Assembly: GCF_000829515.1 (NCBI RefSeq)
Contig: NZ_JXRR01000022.1
Span: forward strand, 310,001-374,000
DNA from: Jeotgalibacillus campisalis
GTDB taxonomy: Bacteria; Bacillota; Bacilli; Bacillales; Jeotgalibacillaceae
DNA: 64,000 nucleotides
Direction of reading: 5' to 3'
Program-made: the position numbers and the translations under genes
Part shown: one piece after another, positions 50,076-59,066 of the stretch
Position numbering within the stretch: the stretch's first letter is position 1
How the letters are laid out: each line of letters begins with the position of its first letter
Notes under the pieces: generated by a model
Told to the model about the DNA's origin: nothing
Database searches by the model: none
What the model saw: only the letters and a program-made list of their open reading frames with translations

Positions 50076-51194
50076 TCATTTCCCCTCTCGAGTGTTTTTG
50101 ACATGCAATGGAACTTCTTTCAATCTTGGATTTCCGCTGAATTTTCTTCCCGCTTTCGCTTCGTGCTTTCCATCTAATAATACATCATCTCCAGTAAATC
50201 CAATATTCACTTTCAATAAGCTGCCACCAACGCCATATACATCTACTGGAGCTCCTTCTTTTTCAAACCGTTCAATTTTATCTGAAGTAAATCCGCCGCT
50301 TACCACAATTTGTACATGTTGAAGTCCTTCGCTATCCAGCGCTTCCCGCAGAGCTTTTACTAAAGGAACATTGACACCGCTTGCATCAAAAGAACCTAAA
50401 ATGTGCTGGTTCCGAATAAAATAGTTATCCATCATCGTTTTTGACGTATCAATTCGAACTCCTTTAAGTTTTCGTCCGAATTCTTTCCCCACTTTAAGAG
50501 AATCCGTGATGACATCATTATTATAATCTACCAATGCAATTAAATCGTCCTCTGGGAATGTCTCGAGGTAAGCTCTTGATGCTTCTACGATGTCACCATT
50601 AAATAATTGGATCATTGCATGAGGCATCGTGCCAAGACCTTTCTCACCCCACCATTCGTTCATGGCATGCGTTGCCTGAGCACTCATTCCCCCTATAAAG
50701 GCAGCATACCCATCTCCTGCCTGGTTGCTGAAATGGTCATCACGGTCTCCCATGAATATGACTTTTTTATCTCCGGCTGCTTTTACCACCCGGTACACAT
50801 TTGTAGCTACGCTTGTTCTTCTTGCCAATATACCATCTATGACCCCTTCTAAATAGCCAAACTGGTGGTAATGACCCTTAATCGTCAGAACGGTTTCAAA
50901 GGGGCTGATACTGTCTCCATCTTGCAGAGCGTTAATTTCCAATGTTTCCGGCTCTTCTGCAAATGTGTGAATTAGGGCAATCACTTCGTCCATCCCGCAT
51001 AAAACCGCTTCTTCTTTTTGAAAAAACTGCATGGTGACCTCTTTATCAGATTTGTATTTCTTCGCAATTTCTCTGGTTTTCAAGAAATATACGGCTGAAT
51101 ACCATCCTTCTCCTACCCGTTCATCAAATTTGAATGTTTCGTTAGTGAGTCTGTCGATTTTCCCCTGTACTTTTAATTCGATCTCTTTTTCCAT
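50076..51194 (-). CDS. pncB: Nicotinate phosphoribosyltransferase
   Basis: 372 residues, of the short bacterial/archaeal type rather than the roughly 490-residue Bacillus enzyme. Motifs: GEGWYSAVYFLKTREI near the start, KSDKEVTMQFFQKEEAVLCGMDEVI, VDGILARRTSVATN, FMGDRDDHFSNQAGDGYAAFIGG, GTMPHAMIQLF, LVDYNNDVITDSLKV, IRIDTSK-type strand GVRIDTSKTMMD and VVSGGFTSDKI for phosphoribosyl binding, ending GVGGSLLKVNIGFTGDDVL. It makes nicotinate mononucleotide from nicotinate and PRPP in the cytoplasm. Middle gene of the salvage operon; ribosome site AGGAG. Confidence 0.9.
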   Translation of the reverse strand: MEKEIELKVQGKIDRLTNETFKFDERVGEGWYSAVYFLKTREIAKKYKSDKEVTMQFFQKEEAVLCGMDEVIALIHTFAEEPETLEINALQDGDSISPFETVLTIKGHYHQFGYLEGVIDGILARRTSVATNVYRVVKAAGDKKVIFMGDRDDHFSNQAGDGYAAFIGGMSAQATHAMNEWWGEKGLGTMPHAMIQLFNGDIVEASRAYLETFPEDDLIALVDYNNDVITDSLKVGKEFGRKLKGVRIDTSKTMMDNYFIRNQHILGSFDASGVNVPLVKALREALDSEGLQHVQIVVSGGFTSDKIERFEKEGAPVDVYGVGGSLLKVNIGFTGDDVLLDGKHEAKAGRKFSGNPRLKEVPLHVKNTREGK

Positions 51195-51292
51195 CTTAAC
51201 TCTCCTCCTATCAGTAATTTTTATTATTCTATGACTATGACAGGCAATAACCTTAACCGTTTAAATGGTCATTCGATTCGAAACGTCTTAGC

Positions 51293-51856
51293 TTAGTCAA
51301 TAATTTCGGTGTGGAAGCATACCTTCATATGCTGAATCATCGTTTCACCAAGGTCTGTGAAAGTAGCCGCTCCTCTTTTGTGAATGGCTGTTTTAAACCC
51401 TTCTGCATCTGCACCCGCTACCGTTAGAAAATCACATATATCCGTGCAAACTCCAGTAACGTGTACCTTTTCAACCTCAAGCTGTTTTAATGTCTCAGCC
51501 AAGTCCGTTTTAAAAAATGCATTATAGTTCGTTTTTGGAACATAAAGGAGAGTTTCATTTTCAGCATTCGCTTGATACCAGTCAGACAACTCCCCATATA
51601 ATTTCTGACCTTCTGTGCCCACAATATTATGCGGCGGCCATTGTTGAAAGTGTGGGTCATCCGGTTGGTGAGCGTCCATTGCCACCACCACCACATTCCC
51701 TTCTTCCAGAAACGCAGATGCTAAATCTTTAATGTAAGGAACAATTTCCTGAGCTGGTTTTCCGACGGTCAATGCTCCCTCATCTGCCACAAAATCATAA
51801 CTCATATCAACAATTATTAAAGCCTCTCTTGATTTACCTGTTTCCGTCATCTTCAT
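51293..51856 (-). CDS. pncA: Nicotinamidase (isochorismatase family)
   Basis: 187 residues. Triad: Asp in ALIIVDMSYDFVADEGALTVGK, Lys in LLYVPKTNYNAFFKTDL, and Cys in VTGVCTDICDFLTVAGADAEGFKT; metal-binding residues lie in MDAHQPDDPHFQQWPPHNIVGTEGQ (D, H, H). This matches the Bacillales PncA/YueJ group and converts nicotinamide to nicotinate, feeding the pncB-like gene 98 bases downstream. ATG 51856 follows AAAGGAG by four bases; the ATG at 51850 is spaced better and is the other candidate. It has its own promoter with a palindrome. Confidence 0.92.
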   Translation of the reverse strand: MKMTETGKSREALIIVDMSYDFVADEGALTVGKPAQEIVPYIKDLASAFLEEGNVVVVAMDAHQPDDPHFQQWPPHNIVGTEGQKLYGELSDWYQANAENETLLYVPKTNYNAFFKTDLAETLKQLEVEKVHVTGVCTDICDFLTVAGADAEGFKTAIHKRGAATFTDLGETMIQHMKVCFHTEIID

Positions 51857-51874
51857 CTATCTCCTTTCTATTTT

Positions 51875-51907
51875 ACTAATTAACTTAATGTTAATTAGTT
51901 GCAGCAA
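51875..51907 (-). promoter_or_regulatory. pncA promoter with NrtR-type palindrome
   Basis: The palindrome ACTAATTAAC-N5-GTTAATTAGT (51875-51899) is perfect in its arms. On the minus strand TTGCTG (51902-51907) and GTTAAT (51879-51884) give -35 and -10 boxes 17 bases apart, so the palindrome covers spacer and -10. This is ideal for repression. A second near-copy lies before the regulator gene (52764). Confidence 0.75.
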
Positions 51908-51912
51908 AAAAA

Positions 51913-52713
51913 TTAGTAGAGGGATGGAAGCGGTACTTCCCTGTCCACAAATCTGAACAACGCAGATGGTCGATCTGAAAAGCGTTGAGTCGTTTTCGGC
52001 TGGCCTTCTTCAGTCAGCACCGGTTCAATAAAGCTTAGATTTTTAATTTTTCTGGACCAAGCTGATTTACCTTTAATAGATGATTTATCTGTAACCGTCA
52101 GTAAGACATTTTGCAGTTCAGAAGCGATAAATTCCTTTGGAAGGAATTCTTTTGCTAAAGGTGTTTGGATCATTTCTCTTTTAATAATGTCAAAAGCATC
52201 TTTAACAATTTTTTCATGATCAAACGCTAGATTCAAGGACTCAATTTCTTCCATGCTGAACAACTCAACCTCTTGGGCATCGTCATTTGCTTTCTTGCTG
52301 TCCAAGTACTGTTCTTTCACAATTGCGTAATGAGCATTTGAGAGTATCCATCCTCTAGGGTCCCTGCCCGGTTGATCGTACACTTGATAATGCTGTAGAT
52401 GAATGTCCTTTACACTTGTTTCTTCCTCTAATTCCCTTACCGCTGCTTCATATGCTGTTTCATCAGGGTGTACAAATCCTCCAGGCAATGCCCACTTCCC
52501 GCCTTCTATGTTAGGATTTCCTTCATGATCTCTTGTGTGCCTTTTTATAAGCATGAGCTTCAGCACTTTTTTGGGTATTTTAGAGAGCGTGTTTTTTTCA
52601 GAGACAATTGTGAAAACAGCTATGTCAGAGGTATATCCGTCTGGCGTCACATACTTTCCAGAATCGTAAACTTTAAGAAATTCTTCTTCCGAGCTATTGT
52701 TCAACGCCCTCAC
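51913..52713 (-). CDS. Nudix-domain regulator of NAD salvage (NrtR-like)
   Basis: 266 residues. The N-terminal Nudix domain (about 15-165) has GGKWALPGGFVHPDETAYEAAVRELEEETSV: the box keeps G, E, REL and EE but has Ser where Gly is expected. The C-terminal 90 residues (TPLAKEFLPKEFIASELQNVLLTVTDKSSIKGKSAWSRKIKNLSFIEPVL...RPSALFRFVDRE) form the winged-helix domain seen in NrtR regulators. NrtR binds operator DNA and is released by ADP-ribose or a related NAD breakdown product. First gene of the NAD salvage cluster with a shared palindrome. A catalytic Nudix enzyme is the alternative. GTG 52713 start after AGGAAGG. Confidence 0.82.
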   Translation of the reverse strand: MRALNNSSEEEFLKVYDSGKYVTPDGYTSDIAVFTIVSEKNTLSKIPKKVLKLMLIKRHTRDHEGNPNIEGGKWALPGGFVHPDETAYEAAVRELEEETSVKDIHLQHYQVYDQPGRDPRGWILSNAHYAIVKEQYLDSKKANDDAQEVELFSMEEIESLNLAFDHEKIVKDAFDIIKREMIQTPLAKEFLPKEFIASELQNVLLTVTDKSSIKGKSAWSRKIKNLSFIEPVLTEEGQPKTTQRFSDRPSALFRFVDREVPLPSLY

Positions 52714-52763
52714 CTATCCTTCCTTTTAAGAGGTTAGTCAGCTGCAGATTCTTTTACCATCTT

Positions 52764-52788
52764 ACTAATTAACATTTTGTTAATTGGT
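52764..52788 (-). promoter_or_regulatory. Second NrtR-type palindrome, before the regulator gene
   Basis: ACTAATTAAC-N5-GTTAATTGGT, one base different from the copy at 51875-51899 and with the same 5-base spacing. It lies 51 bases upstream of the regulator start, so autoregulation is likely. Confidence 0.72.
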
Positions 52789-52980
52789 TTTCTATATCAT
52801 ATCTTATTCATGTAATCACGTCAAGGAATTCATTATCATGTGAGGGGAATTTTGTTAAATTAGGTGTGACGAAAAGAGTTCTCAAGACCGAGCGCTCTTC
52901 GTTAGTTGAAGCGCAGATCCATTTCCCCTTCACTGTTTCTCTGACAGAATTCCACCGTTCTTGGCGTTCAATCCTGACCT

Positions 52981-53508
52981 TTATTCCTCTCTCCACTCAT
53001 TCTCTAAAATACTCATTTCCCATAAACTCCAATATTCATTTCCCATTCTTCTTGAATCTCTCAGTAACCCCTCTTTTTTAAACCCTGCCTTTTCATAACA
53101 AGAAATAGCAGGGGCGTTAAAATCAAAAACGCCGAGACAGACTCTATGCAAAGCGAGTTCATCAAATGCTATGTGAAGGATTTTCATCATCATTTGCTGA
53201 CACGTCCCTTTCCCTCTGACACTCTTATCTCCAATCAACACTTTCCCAACGCGAGCCGACCTATTTTCCCTGTCAATTTTCCCTAATGAGATATGCCCTA
53301 TCGAGTTGCCCGTTTGCTGTTCAACCACAGTATAAATCAATGAAGTAGACTGATCCTGGTTTGCCTCTTTTAAATAATCTTCCAATTGCTGCTTATCCAA
53401 AGGGAAACGAAAATTTGGTCCTCCCCATTGCATTAGAAAACCTGGCGTTTCAATCCAGCTTATGAGCTGCTCAAAGTCGGGACATTCAAAAGATCTAAGT
53501 TCGATCAT
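52981..53508 (-). CDS. RimJ/RimL-type GNAT acetyltransferase, 175 aa
   Basis: Fold motifs: IELRSFECPDFEQLISWIETPGFLMQWGGPNFRFPL at the start, GHISLGKIDRENRSARVGKVLIGDKSVRGKGTCQQMMMKILHIAF with the acetyl-CoA loop (VRGKGTC), and LGVFDFNAPAISCYEKAGFKKEGLLRD in the last third. The acceptor is unknown. ATG 53508 follows GGGGTAGATC. A 62-codon frame on the same strand overlapping its end (52808-52996) has no site and is not counted. Confidence 0.88.
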   Translation of the reverse strand: MIELRSFECPDFEQLISWIETPGFLMQWGGPNFRFPLDKQQLEDYLKEANQDQSTSLIYTVVEQQTGNSIGHISLGKIDRENRSARVGKVLIGDKSVRGKGTCQQMMMKILHIAFDELALHRVCLGVFDFNAPAISCYEKAGFKKEGLLRDSRRMGNEYWSLWEMSILENEWREE

Positions 53509-53909
53509 GATCTACCCCATCCCCTTTTCTAGATTTTTAGCACCATAAAACTTAAATCCCCATACTATTCATGAGTTAAAACATTAAAATCACACTGTCT
53601 AGTACAGGACCTGCTGAAATGAAAAGAACCACTCACTATAGACTGTGAAATTTTAGGTGTATTATTTTTTAATTGTAGCATCCTGTTATTTTTCAGACCC
53701 CGCTTTACCTTAAAAATACCTTCATTGCAGCAGAAATGAACCTGTCCCCCATCTAAATTTTTTAAAATTCTCCTAAATTAGATCAACAGACCTACAAGCA
53801 TCACAATCTTTTTCAGCCATATTTATATAGGAACGGAAAATCCATCACTGCATTTTTGCCTCTTTTACTTATCTTGCATCTGCAGGTTCGTTTTTTGCTG
53901 GAAATAGAG

Positions 53910-53915
53910 TATAAT
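53910..53915 (+). promoter_or_regulatory. -10 box before the SWIM/SNF2 operon
   Basis: A consensus TATAAT, but with a poor -35 box (TTCGTT, 17 bases upstream). A start near 53922 would favour ATG 53959 over TTG 53932. The gap 53509-53909 shows no gene, repeat or terminator. Confidence 0.45.
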
Positions 53916-53958
53916 AAAAGGTACGTTTTTTTTGATTACTAAAGGTGGTAGGTATGCG

Positions 53959-55524
53959 ATGAGTTTTCAATCTCAATCATTTACAAGCGGCATTGAAAAG
54001 CTGGAACAAAAGCTTTTCCAACAATTTATGCCATCGAACCAGCAAGATGAACGCCTGATTCAGAAAGGGCTTTTCTTATATAGACAGGGCACTGTGTATG
54101 ACGGCGGATATGATCCGTCGATGAATATGCTGCGTGCCAAAGTGCGGGATGTGTATCAGGTGAATGTCCGCATTTCTCTTGATCCCGCCAAATCAAGCTC
54201 ATGCAGCTGTCCGGAGGAAGATTGGTGCCGGCACCGCATGGCTGTATTTTTTAAGTTTTATCAGCAAACCTCAAGCGTCAGTCAATGGATCACGAAATGG
54301 AGAAATCACAAGCCTGCCATGATTAAAATAGAGAAGTCTCCGCAGTCGTGGAAACGAATCGTGCAAGAGGCAATTGCTTCCATGAATTATTCTCAGCTTT
54401 TGGAGCAGCCGTTTTTGTTTGATCATTACATTAAAAACGCACAGCTGACGATTCAAAAGAAAACGCCAATGGAAAAAGAGTGGAAGCCTTTGTATGAGCT
54501 GCATACTTCCTTTTGGCTGTTTATTTATGTATCAAGAGAAATTCATTCACATGATCCTTCCGTATTATCAAATGAAAGTGTGATGGAGATACTGGGAATG
54601 ATTTTGGAGGAAATGGAAGATGCGCTGTCAGATCTGGCCGTTTATGCGCGTCCTTTTGCCTTTGATCCGTTTATGGAGGATTTGCGTACTGGATCTCATG
54701 AGCTTCTTGAAGCGATTTCTTCTCCTGTTTCCTACTCTGTTTATTCATTGCTGTGGTTTCAGCTTTTTACCACTAAAGCGTGGAGAGAAAAAGAGCTCAC
54801 CCGTATTTCTGAACTAGATGAAGAGAAAGATGAATTATATTTTGCACGAACGGGTCTTGCCCTTCTGCTGATGAAAAATGATGTATGGAAGGAACAATTC
54901 CGGCTATCCTCTCCCTCCGTTTTGCCGCATGCTGTGCGCTGGATGGAATGGATGATGTGGGATGACAGGATGGATGCAGCCGTTACGATTTTGCAGGAGC
55001 TGCCTAAGAAAATTCCTGCTCATGTGGAGAAATTTGATACGGAATCAGAAAAAAGATCTTTCGCACACTGGCTGATCCGAAAACTTGAGTCAGGAAAGCT
55101 TCGCCTCTATGCATCCGATTCGACGATCGCTGTTTATGAGTCGCTGCTTCCCTACAGTGCTAGACACCTGGGATCACTTATGCTTGATGCCGGCCGTTAT
55201 AAGGAATGGGTCGAGCTTGTGGACTGGATTGGTTTTTCACCGGAAGAGCTGGAGCTCGCAGGCTTTAAACAGCTGATTACCAAACGTCCTGACTTCGCTG
55301 TCCCACTCCTTCATCAGTGGATCGAAGAGCTGATTGCAGGACGTCAGCGCGAGACGTACCGAAAAGCAGTGAGCTATTTGAAAAAGCTCAAGAAAATCTA
55401 CACACAAAGCAATCAGACGCAAAAATGGGAGCACTATTTTGATGCCATCCTGCTTCAGCACAGGCGGCTTAGAGCTTTTCATGAGGAATGCAGAAGGGGG
55501 AAATTGATTCATGTGGATGAGTGA
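53959..55524 (+). CDS. ywqB: SWIM zinc-finger protein (YwqB-like)
   Basis: 521 residues from ATG 53959, ten bases after AAAGGTGG (the frame opens at TTG 53932). The SWIM finger is in residues 60-85: SSSCSCPEEDWCRHRMAVFF, i.e. C-x-C-x(n)-C-x-H, followed by long helical sequence with many Leu/Trp and no other motif. SWIM domains bind DNA or proteins and are often encoded beside SNF2 helicases, as here: its last 14 bases overlap the start of the helicase gene. In B. subtilis the homologous pair is ywqB-ywqA. Likely works with the helicase; the process is unknown. Confidence 0.88.
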   Translation: MSFQSQSFTSGIEKLEQKLFQQFMPSNQQDERLIQKGLFLYRQGTVYDGGYDPSMNMLRAKVRDVYQVNVRISLDPAKSSSCSCPEEDWCRHRMAVFFKFYQQTSSVSQWITKWRNHKPAMIKIEKSPQSWKRIVQEAIASMNYSQLLEQPFLFDHYIKNAQLTIQKKTPMEKEWKPLYELHTSFWLFIYVSREIHSHDPSVLSNESVMEILGMILEEMEDALSDLAVYARPFAFDPFMEDLRTGSHELLEAISSPVSYSVYSLLWFQLFTTKAWREKELTRISELDEEKDELYFARTGLALLLMKNDVWKEQFRLSSPSVLPHAVRWMEWMMWDDRMDAAVTILQELPKKIPAHVEKFDTESEKRSFAHWLIRKLESGKLRLYASDSTIAVYESLLPYSARHLGSLMLDAGRYKEWVELVDWIGFSPEELELAGFKQLITKRPDFAVPLLHQWIEELIAGRQRETYRKAVSYLKKLKKIYTQSNQTQKWEHYFDAILLQHRRLRAFHEECRRGKLIHVDE

Positions 55525-58342
55525 ATATAAAATGATCGATGTTCAAAAACTTTCTAATGGTCATTTTTCCCTCCAGGTCATCAACCATGACGGTGAGCTG
55601 TTGAAGCCGGAATCCTGGCAGCGCCACCTTCTCTTATGGCATAAAGAAAGCTATCACGGGACGATGGTGAAAAAGCATGAAGATGCCTCTGATCACAGTG
55701 TTGTGCTTGACAGCTGGGCAGTTCTTACACTTTTTGCACAGCCAAGTTTTCATGGACGCATAAATTGGGATTTTTCTTCTTCCGCTCAGTTTTTTTATGA
55801 TGCGGCTCCCCTTCTTTTTGAATGGATTACAGAAGGCAAGTGGCTGAATGAATGGCAGCATCGTGATGATAAAACAGACGAATCTTTTTCCATGACTCTT
55901 GGTGATGATTTCTGGGAAGAGTGGCTGGACATGAGTGGAGAAGATGCCGCTCCTATTCAAGAAGAAGCAAAACAGCAGGTAAATGACTGGTACCAGCAGG
56001 CCATTACGTACTTTTTTGAGCATCATCAAAGAAGTCAGGGACTTGCCAAGCGGATATTTAACGAAAATCATGCCCTGACGCCTGAGGATCTGTCTGTTTA
56101 TTTTGATGAAGAAAAATGGTCAAATTGGGTTCAGGAGAAGGATCTCGTTTCGCCTTATCGGTTTGGCATCCGGTTTGAAGAACCTATGTCAGAGGATGGC
56201 CTTTGGACGATGCAGCCATTTTTACGCGATCAGCGGCGAGCTGACTGGACGTATGATTTAAATCTGACTCTGCCCCTTGAACGTTCGCTTCCGGACCGGT
56301 GGAAAAAAGAAACGAATCAGATTGAGAAAGAACTGTCGCGCTGGGTCCGCTTAATTCCGTATTTAAAGGATGAGGATGTCTGGCAGACGGAAATGTCTGA
56401 AGAACGTGCCTGGCTGTTTCTAACAGAAGGCAGCCAGAAGCTTTTAGCGCTGGATGTGGAGATTCTGCTGCCGTCCTGGTGGAAATCCATCCAGCAATCA
56501 AATGTAGCCCTTAAAGCGGCCGTAAAAGGCGATCACAGCTATCGTCCTTCCTTTGTCGGACTCAATTCGCTTGTTGAATACGACTGGAAGGTTTCCATTA
56601 ACGGCAGTGATATGACCGATGATGAATTTAATGACCTCGTGAATGAAAAAAGACGCTTTATTCAAATTAACGGCAACTGGATTGCATTAGATCCTGCCTT
56701 AATTGAACGCATTCAACAAGCGATGGCTGCGGCAAAAAAACGCGGCATCCGAATGCGGGATCTGCTTGAACAGGAGCTCGATCAGGCGGCTGGACATGAA
56801 ATGGAAACAGAAGAAGATGACCTTCGCATTCAATATCAGCTTAACCGCTCGATGAAGGCGATGCTTGATACATTAAATGACGTCGGGAAAGTTCCGCTTA
56901 TCCCAACCCCTGAAGAATTATTGGGGACGCTGCGACCCTATCAGCAGCAAGGATATGCCTGGATGCATTTTCTTCGCACAAATCATTTTGGCGCCTGTTT
57001 AGCCGATGATATGGGACTTGGAAAAACCATTCAGCTGATCTCGTATATGCTGCATGTGAAAAAGACAGAAAAGCTTGAGACACCATTTTTAATTGTGTGC
57101 CCGACCTCTGTGTTAGGAAACTGGCAAAGAGAAATTGAGCGCTTTGCTCCTTCTTTATCACTGCACTTGCATTACGGGCCAAGCCGCGCTAAAGGAGAAG
57201 CGTTCAGCCCTGCGATCAGCTTGGCGGATGTTGTTTTAACTTCTTACGGGTTATGCCATGCAGACCAGGAAGAGCTTTCCTCCATTAACTGGTCTTCTGT
57301 TGCGCTCGATGAAGCACAAAACATTAAAAACCCGCATACAAAACAGTCGAGAGCGATTCGTCAGCTTCAGGGGCTGCACCATATTGCGCTTACCGGAACG
57401 CCGATGGAAAATCGCCTGTCCGAGCTTTGGGCCATTTTTGATTTTATAAATCACGGCTACCTTGGCACACTGGCGTCATTCCGTCATCATTATATCGTAC
57501 CGATTGAGCGGGACAGCTCTGAAGCGCACACGAAGAAACTTCAGGGGAGAATCCGACCGTTTCTGCTGCGCCGGACAAAGAACGATCCGGCCGTTGGTTT
57601 AAATCTTCCGGCAAAAATCGAGCAAAAAGAATTTTGTCCGCTGACAACCGAGCAGGCTTCACTTTATGAACAGCTCGTAAAAGACACGCTTGAGAAGCTT
57701 CCTACCTTAAGCGGCATTGAACGCAAGGGCATTGTGCTGCAGATGCTGAACCGTTTGAAGCAGCTGTGCGATCATCCTGCTTTATTCCTGCGTGAAGCGG
57801 ATCCTGAATATGTAACTGAGCGCTCTGAGAAAATGCTTAAGCTAATGGATCTTGTTGAGCAGATTATGGACGCAAAAGAAGGCACGATTATTTTCACTCA
57901 GTATATTTCAATGGGCAATATGATCAAACAGGTGCTTGAGAAAAAATATGGCGTTCATGTTCCATTTTTAAATGGCTCTACGCCTAAAAATCGCCGTGAT
58001 GAGATGGTTGAACAATTCCAAAATGGCACGTTCCCGATTTTTATTCTGTCTCTGAAAGCAGGGGGAACCGGCTTAACGCTGACTGCAGCCAATCACGTCA
58101 TTCACTATGACCGGTGGTGGAATCCTGCGGTTGAAAATCAGGCGACAGACCGTGCTTACCGAATCGGTCAAACCCGCTTTGTTCATGTTCATAAATTTAT
58201 TTCTTCCGGAACAGTTGAAGAAAAAATTGATCTTATGCTGGAGAAAAAACAATCCTTGAATGAGGATATTATAAAAGGCGATCAGTGGATCACCGAGCTT
58301 TCAAATCAGGAGCTTGAGGACTTACTTGTATTGTCTCCATAA
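55511..58342 (+). CDS. ywqA: SNF2-family helicase (YwqA-like)
   Basis: 943 residues, the usual size of bacterial SNF2 proteins. The N-terminal 450 residues include the SNF2-associated region; the ATPase core follows: LRPYQQQGYAWMH, Walker A DDMGLGKT near 500, LTSYGLCHAD, Walker B variant DEAQNIKNP near 600, LTGTPMENRLSELWAIFDF, then in lobe 2 IIFTQYISMGNMI, LKAGGTGLTLTAANHVIHYDRWWNPAVENQATDRAYRIGQ (arginine fingers). All ATPase motifs are intact. It should translocate on double-stranded DNA; targets unknown. The start lies after GGGGG and overlaps the SWIM gene, so translation is coupled. A terminator follows. Confidence 0.93.
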   Translation: MWMSEYKMIDVQKLSNGHFSLQVINHDGELLKPESWQRHLLLWHKESYHGTMVKKHEDASDHSVVLDSWAVLTLFAQPSFHGRINWDFSSSAQFFYDAAPLLFEWITEGKWLNEWQHRDDKTDESFSMTLGDDFWEEWLDMSGEDAAPIQEEAKQQVNDWYQQAITYFFEHHQRSQGLAKRIFNENHALTPEDLSVYFDEEKWSNWVQEKDLVSPYRFGIRFEEPMSEDGLWTMQPFLRDQRRADWTYDLNLTLPLERSLPDRWKKETNQIEKELSRWVRLIPYLKDEDVWQTEMSEERAWLFLTEGSQKLLALDVEILLPSWWKSIQQSNVALKAAVKGDHSYRPSFVGLNSLVEYDWKVSINGSDMTDDEFNDLVNEKRRFIQINGNWIALDPALIERIQQAMAAAKKRGIRMRDLLEQELDQAAGHEMETEEDDLRIQYQLNRSMKAMLDTLNDVGKVPLIPTPEELLGTLRPYQQQGYAWMHFLRTNHFGACLADDMGLGKTIQLISYMLHVKKTEKLETPFLIVCPTSVLGNWQREIERFAPSLSLHLHYGPSRAKGEAFSPAISLADVVLTSYGLCHADQEELSSINWSSVALDEAQNIKNPHTKQSRAIRQLQGLHHIALTGTPMENRLSELWAIFDFINHGYLGTLASFRHHYIVPIERDSSEAHTKKLQGRIRPFLLRRTKNDPAVGLNLPAKIEQKEFCPLTTEQASLYEQLVKDTLEKLPTLSGIERKGIVLQMLNRLKQLCDHPALFLREADPEYVTERSEKMLKLMDLVEQIMDAKEGTIIFTQYISMGNMIKQVLEKKYGVHVPFLNGSTPKNRRDEMVEQFQNGTFPIFILSLKAGGTGLTLTAANHVIHYDRWWNPAVENQATDRAYRIGQTRFVHVHKFISSGTVEEKIDLMLEKKQSLNEDIIKGDQWITELSNQELEDLLVLSP

Positions 58343-58350
58343 CGAGAGGA

Positions 58351-58381
58351 GCCCCAGTGAACAGCAACTGGGGCTTTTTTT
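58351..58381 (+). terminator. Terminator of the SWIM/SNF2 operon
   Basis: GCCCCAGT / ACTGGGGC perfect stem, eight-base loop, seven T; nine bases after the stop. Confidence 0.95.
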
Positions 58382-58492
58382 ATACGGAGAGATTTTCTCG
58401 GCACTCTGGGGAGGAGCTGCCTTTTATAGGGTCTTGCGGGTGTGTTGCGCGGGATGATAAAGTCTGGGCTCTGTTGCGAGGGTTGGTATTTA

Positions 58493-58888
58493 TTATTGAA
58501 AGGTTTCTACATGAAGTGTCTGACCGGGTGCGGGATAATGAGCAGGAGATTCAGCCGGTGAAAACGAGGAGCGTCTCGACTCTAGAAAACGGACGGATTC
58601 AGCAATTACCTCCGTGACATATTGTCTCGATCCTTCTTTTTCAAACGAACTGGTTTGAATTCTTCCTGTAACGCCGACAAGCGAGCCTTTTGAACAATAT
58701 TTTGCAGTGGACTCTGCTGTGCGGTTCCAGATAGTGCACCGTACAAAATCCGCTTCCTGTTCGCCCTGGTTATTTTTAAAAGGACGGTTTACGGCAATCT
58801 GAACAGATAAAACGTACTTGCCATTCTGTGTGGCTCTCAGGTCCGGATCCTTCGTCAATCGTCCGACAAGCGTTACATGGTTGATCAT
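58493..58888 (-). CDS. ssbB: Single-stranded DNA-binding protein SsbB
   Basis: 131 residues with a complete OB fold: INHVTLVGRLTKDPDLRATQNGKYVLSVQIAVNRPFKNNQGEQEADFVRCTIWNRTAESTAKYCSKGSLVGVTGRIQTSSFEKEGSRQYVTEVIAESVRFLE. There is only a short tail, and it lacks the acidic DDDLPF-type end of the replication SSB, as in the competence-type SsbB (YwpH) of B. subtilis, which protects incoming DNA. The position between ywqA and ywpF equals the B. subtilis order. A possible ComK AT-box (AAAAATTCCTTTT at 58985) lies upstream. The tail continues about 18 residues longer than the 113-residue B. subtilis protein. Confidence 0.93.
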   Translation of the reverse strand: MINHVTLVGRLTKDPDLRATQNGKYVLSVQIAVNRPFKNNQGEQEADFVRCTIWNRTAESTAKYCSKGSLVGVTGRIQTSSFEKEGSRQYVTEVIAESVRFLESRRSSFSPAESPAHYPAPGQTLHVETFQ

Positions 58889-59066
58889 TTTTTTCCTCCT
58901 TTCTTAAGGCTGAGATCATCATACTTCACCGTTTCGACGTTGTAAAATGAAGATTTAGTAGATTTTGATCATGGTGGACCAGTTAAAAATTCCTTTTTTT
59001 CTAACTATTTTAGTTCTTTATACCTTTATCCTGTTTATGAAAATGGAAAAGAATGCGTTTTAGCTT

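Noticed and set aside
52808-52996. 62-codon minus-strand frame between the NrtR-like and GNAT genes
   Set aside because: No ribosome site, overlaps the GNAT end, unnatural composition.
55634-56071. 145-codon minus-strand frame within ywqA
   Set aside because: Antisense to a full-length SNF2 gene, without a start site or motif.
58357-58617. 86-codon plus-strand frame after ywqA
   Set aside because: It begins inside the ywqA terminator and overlaps ssbB on the other strand.
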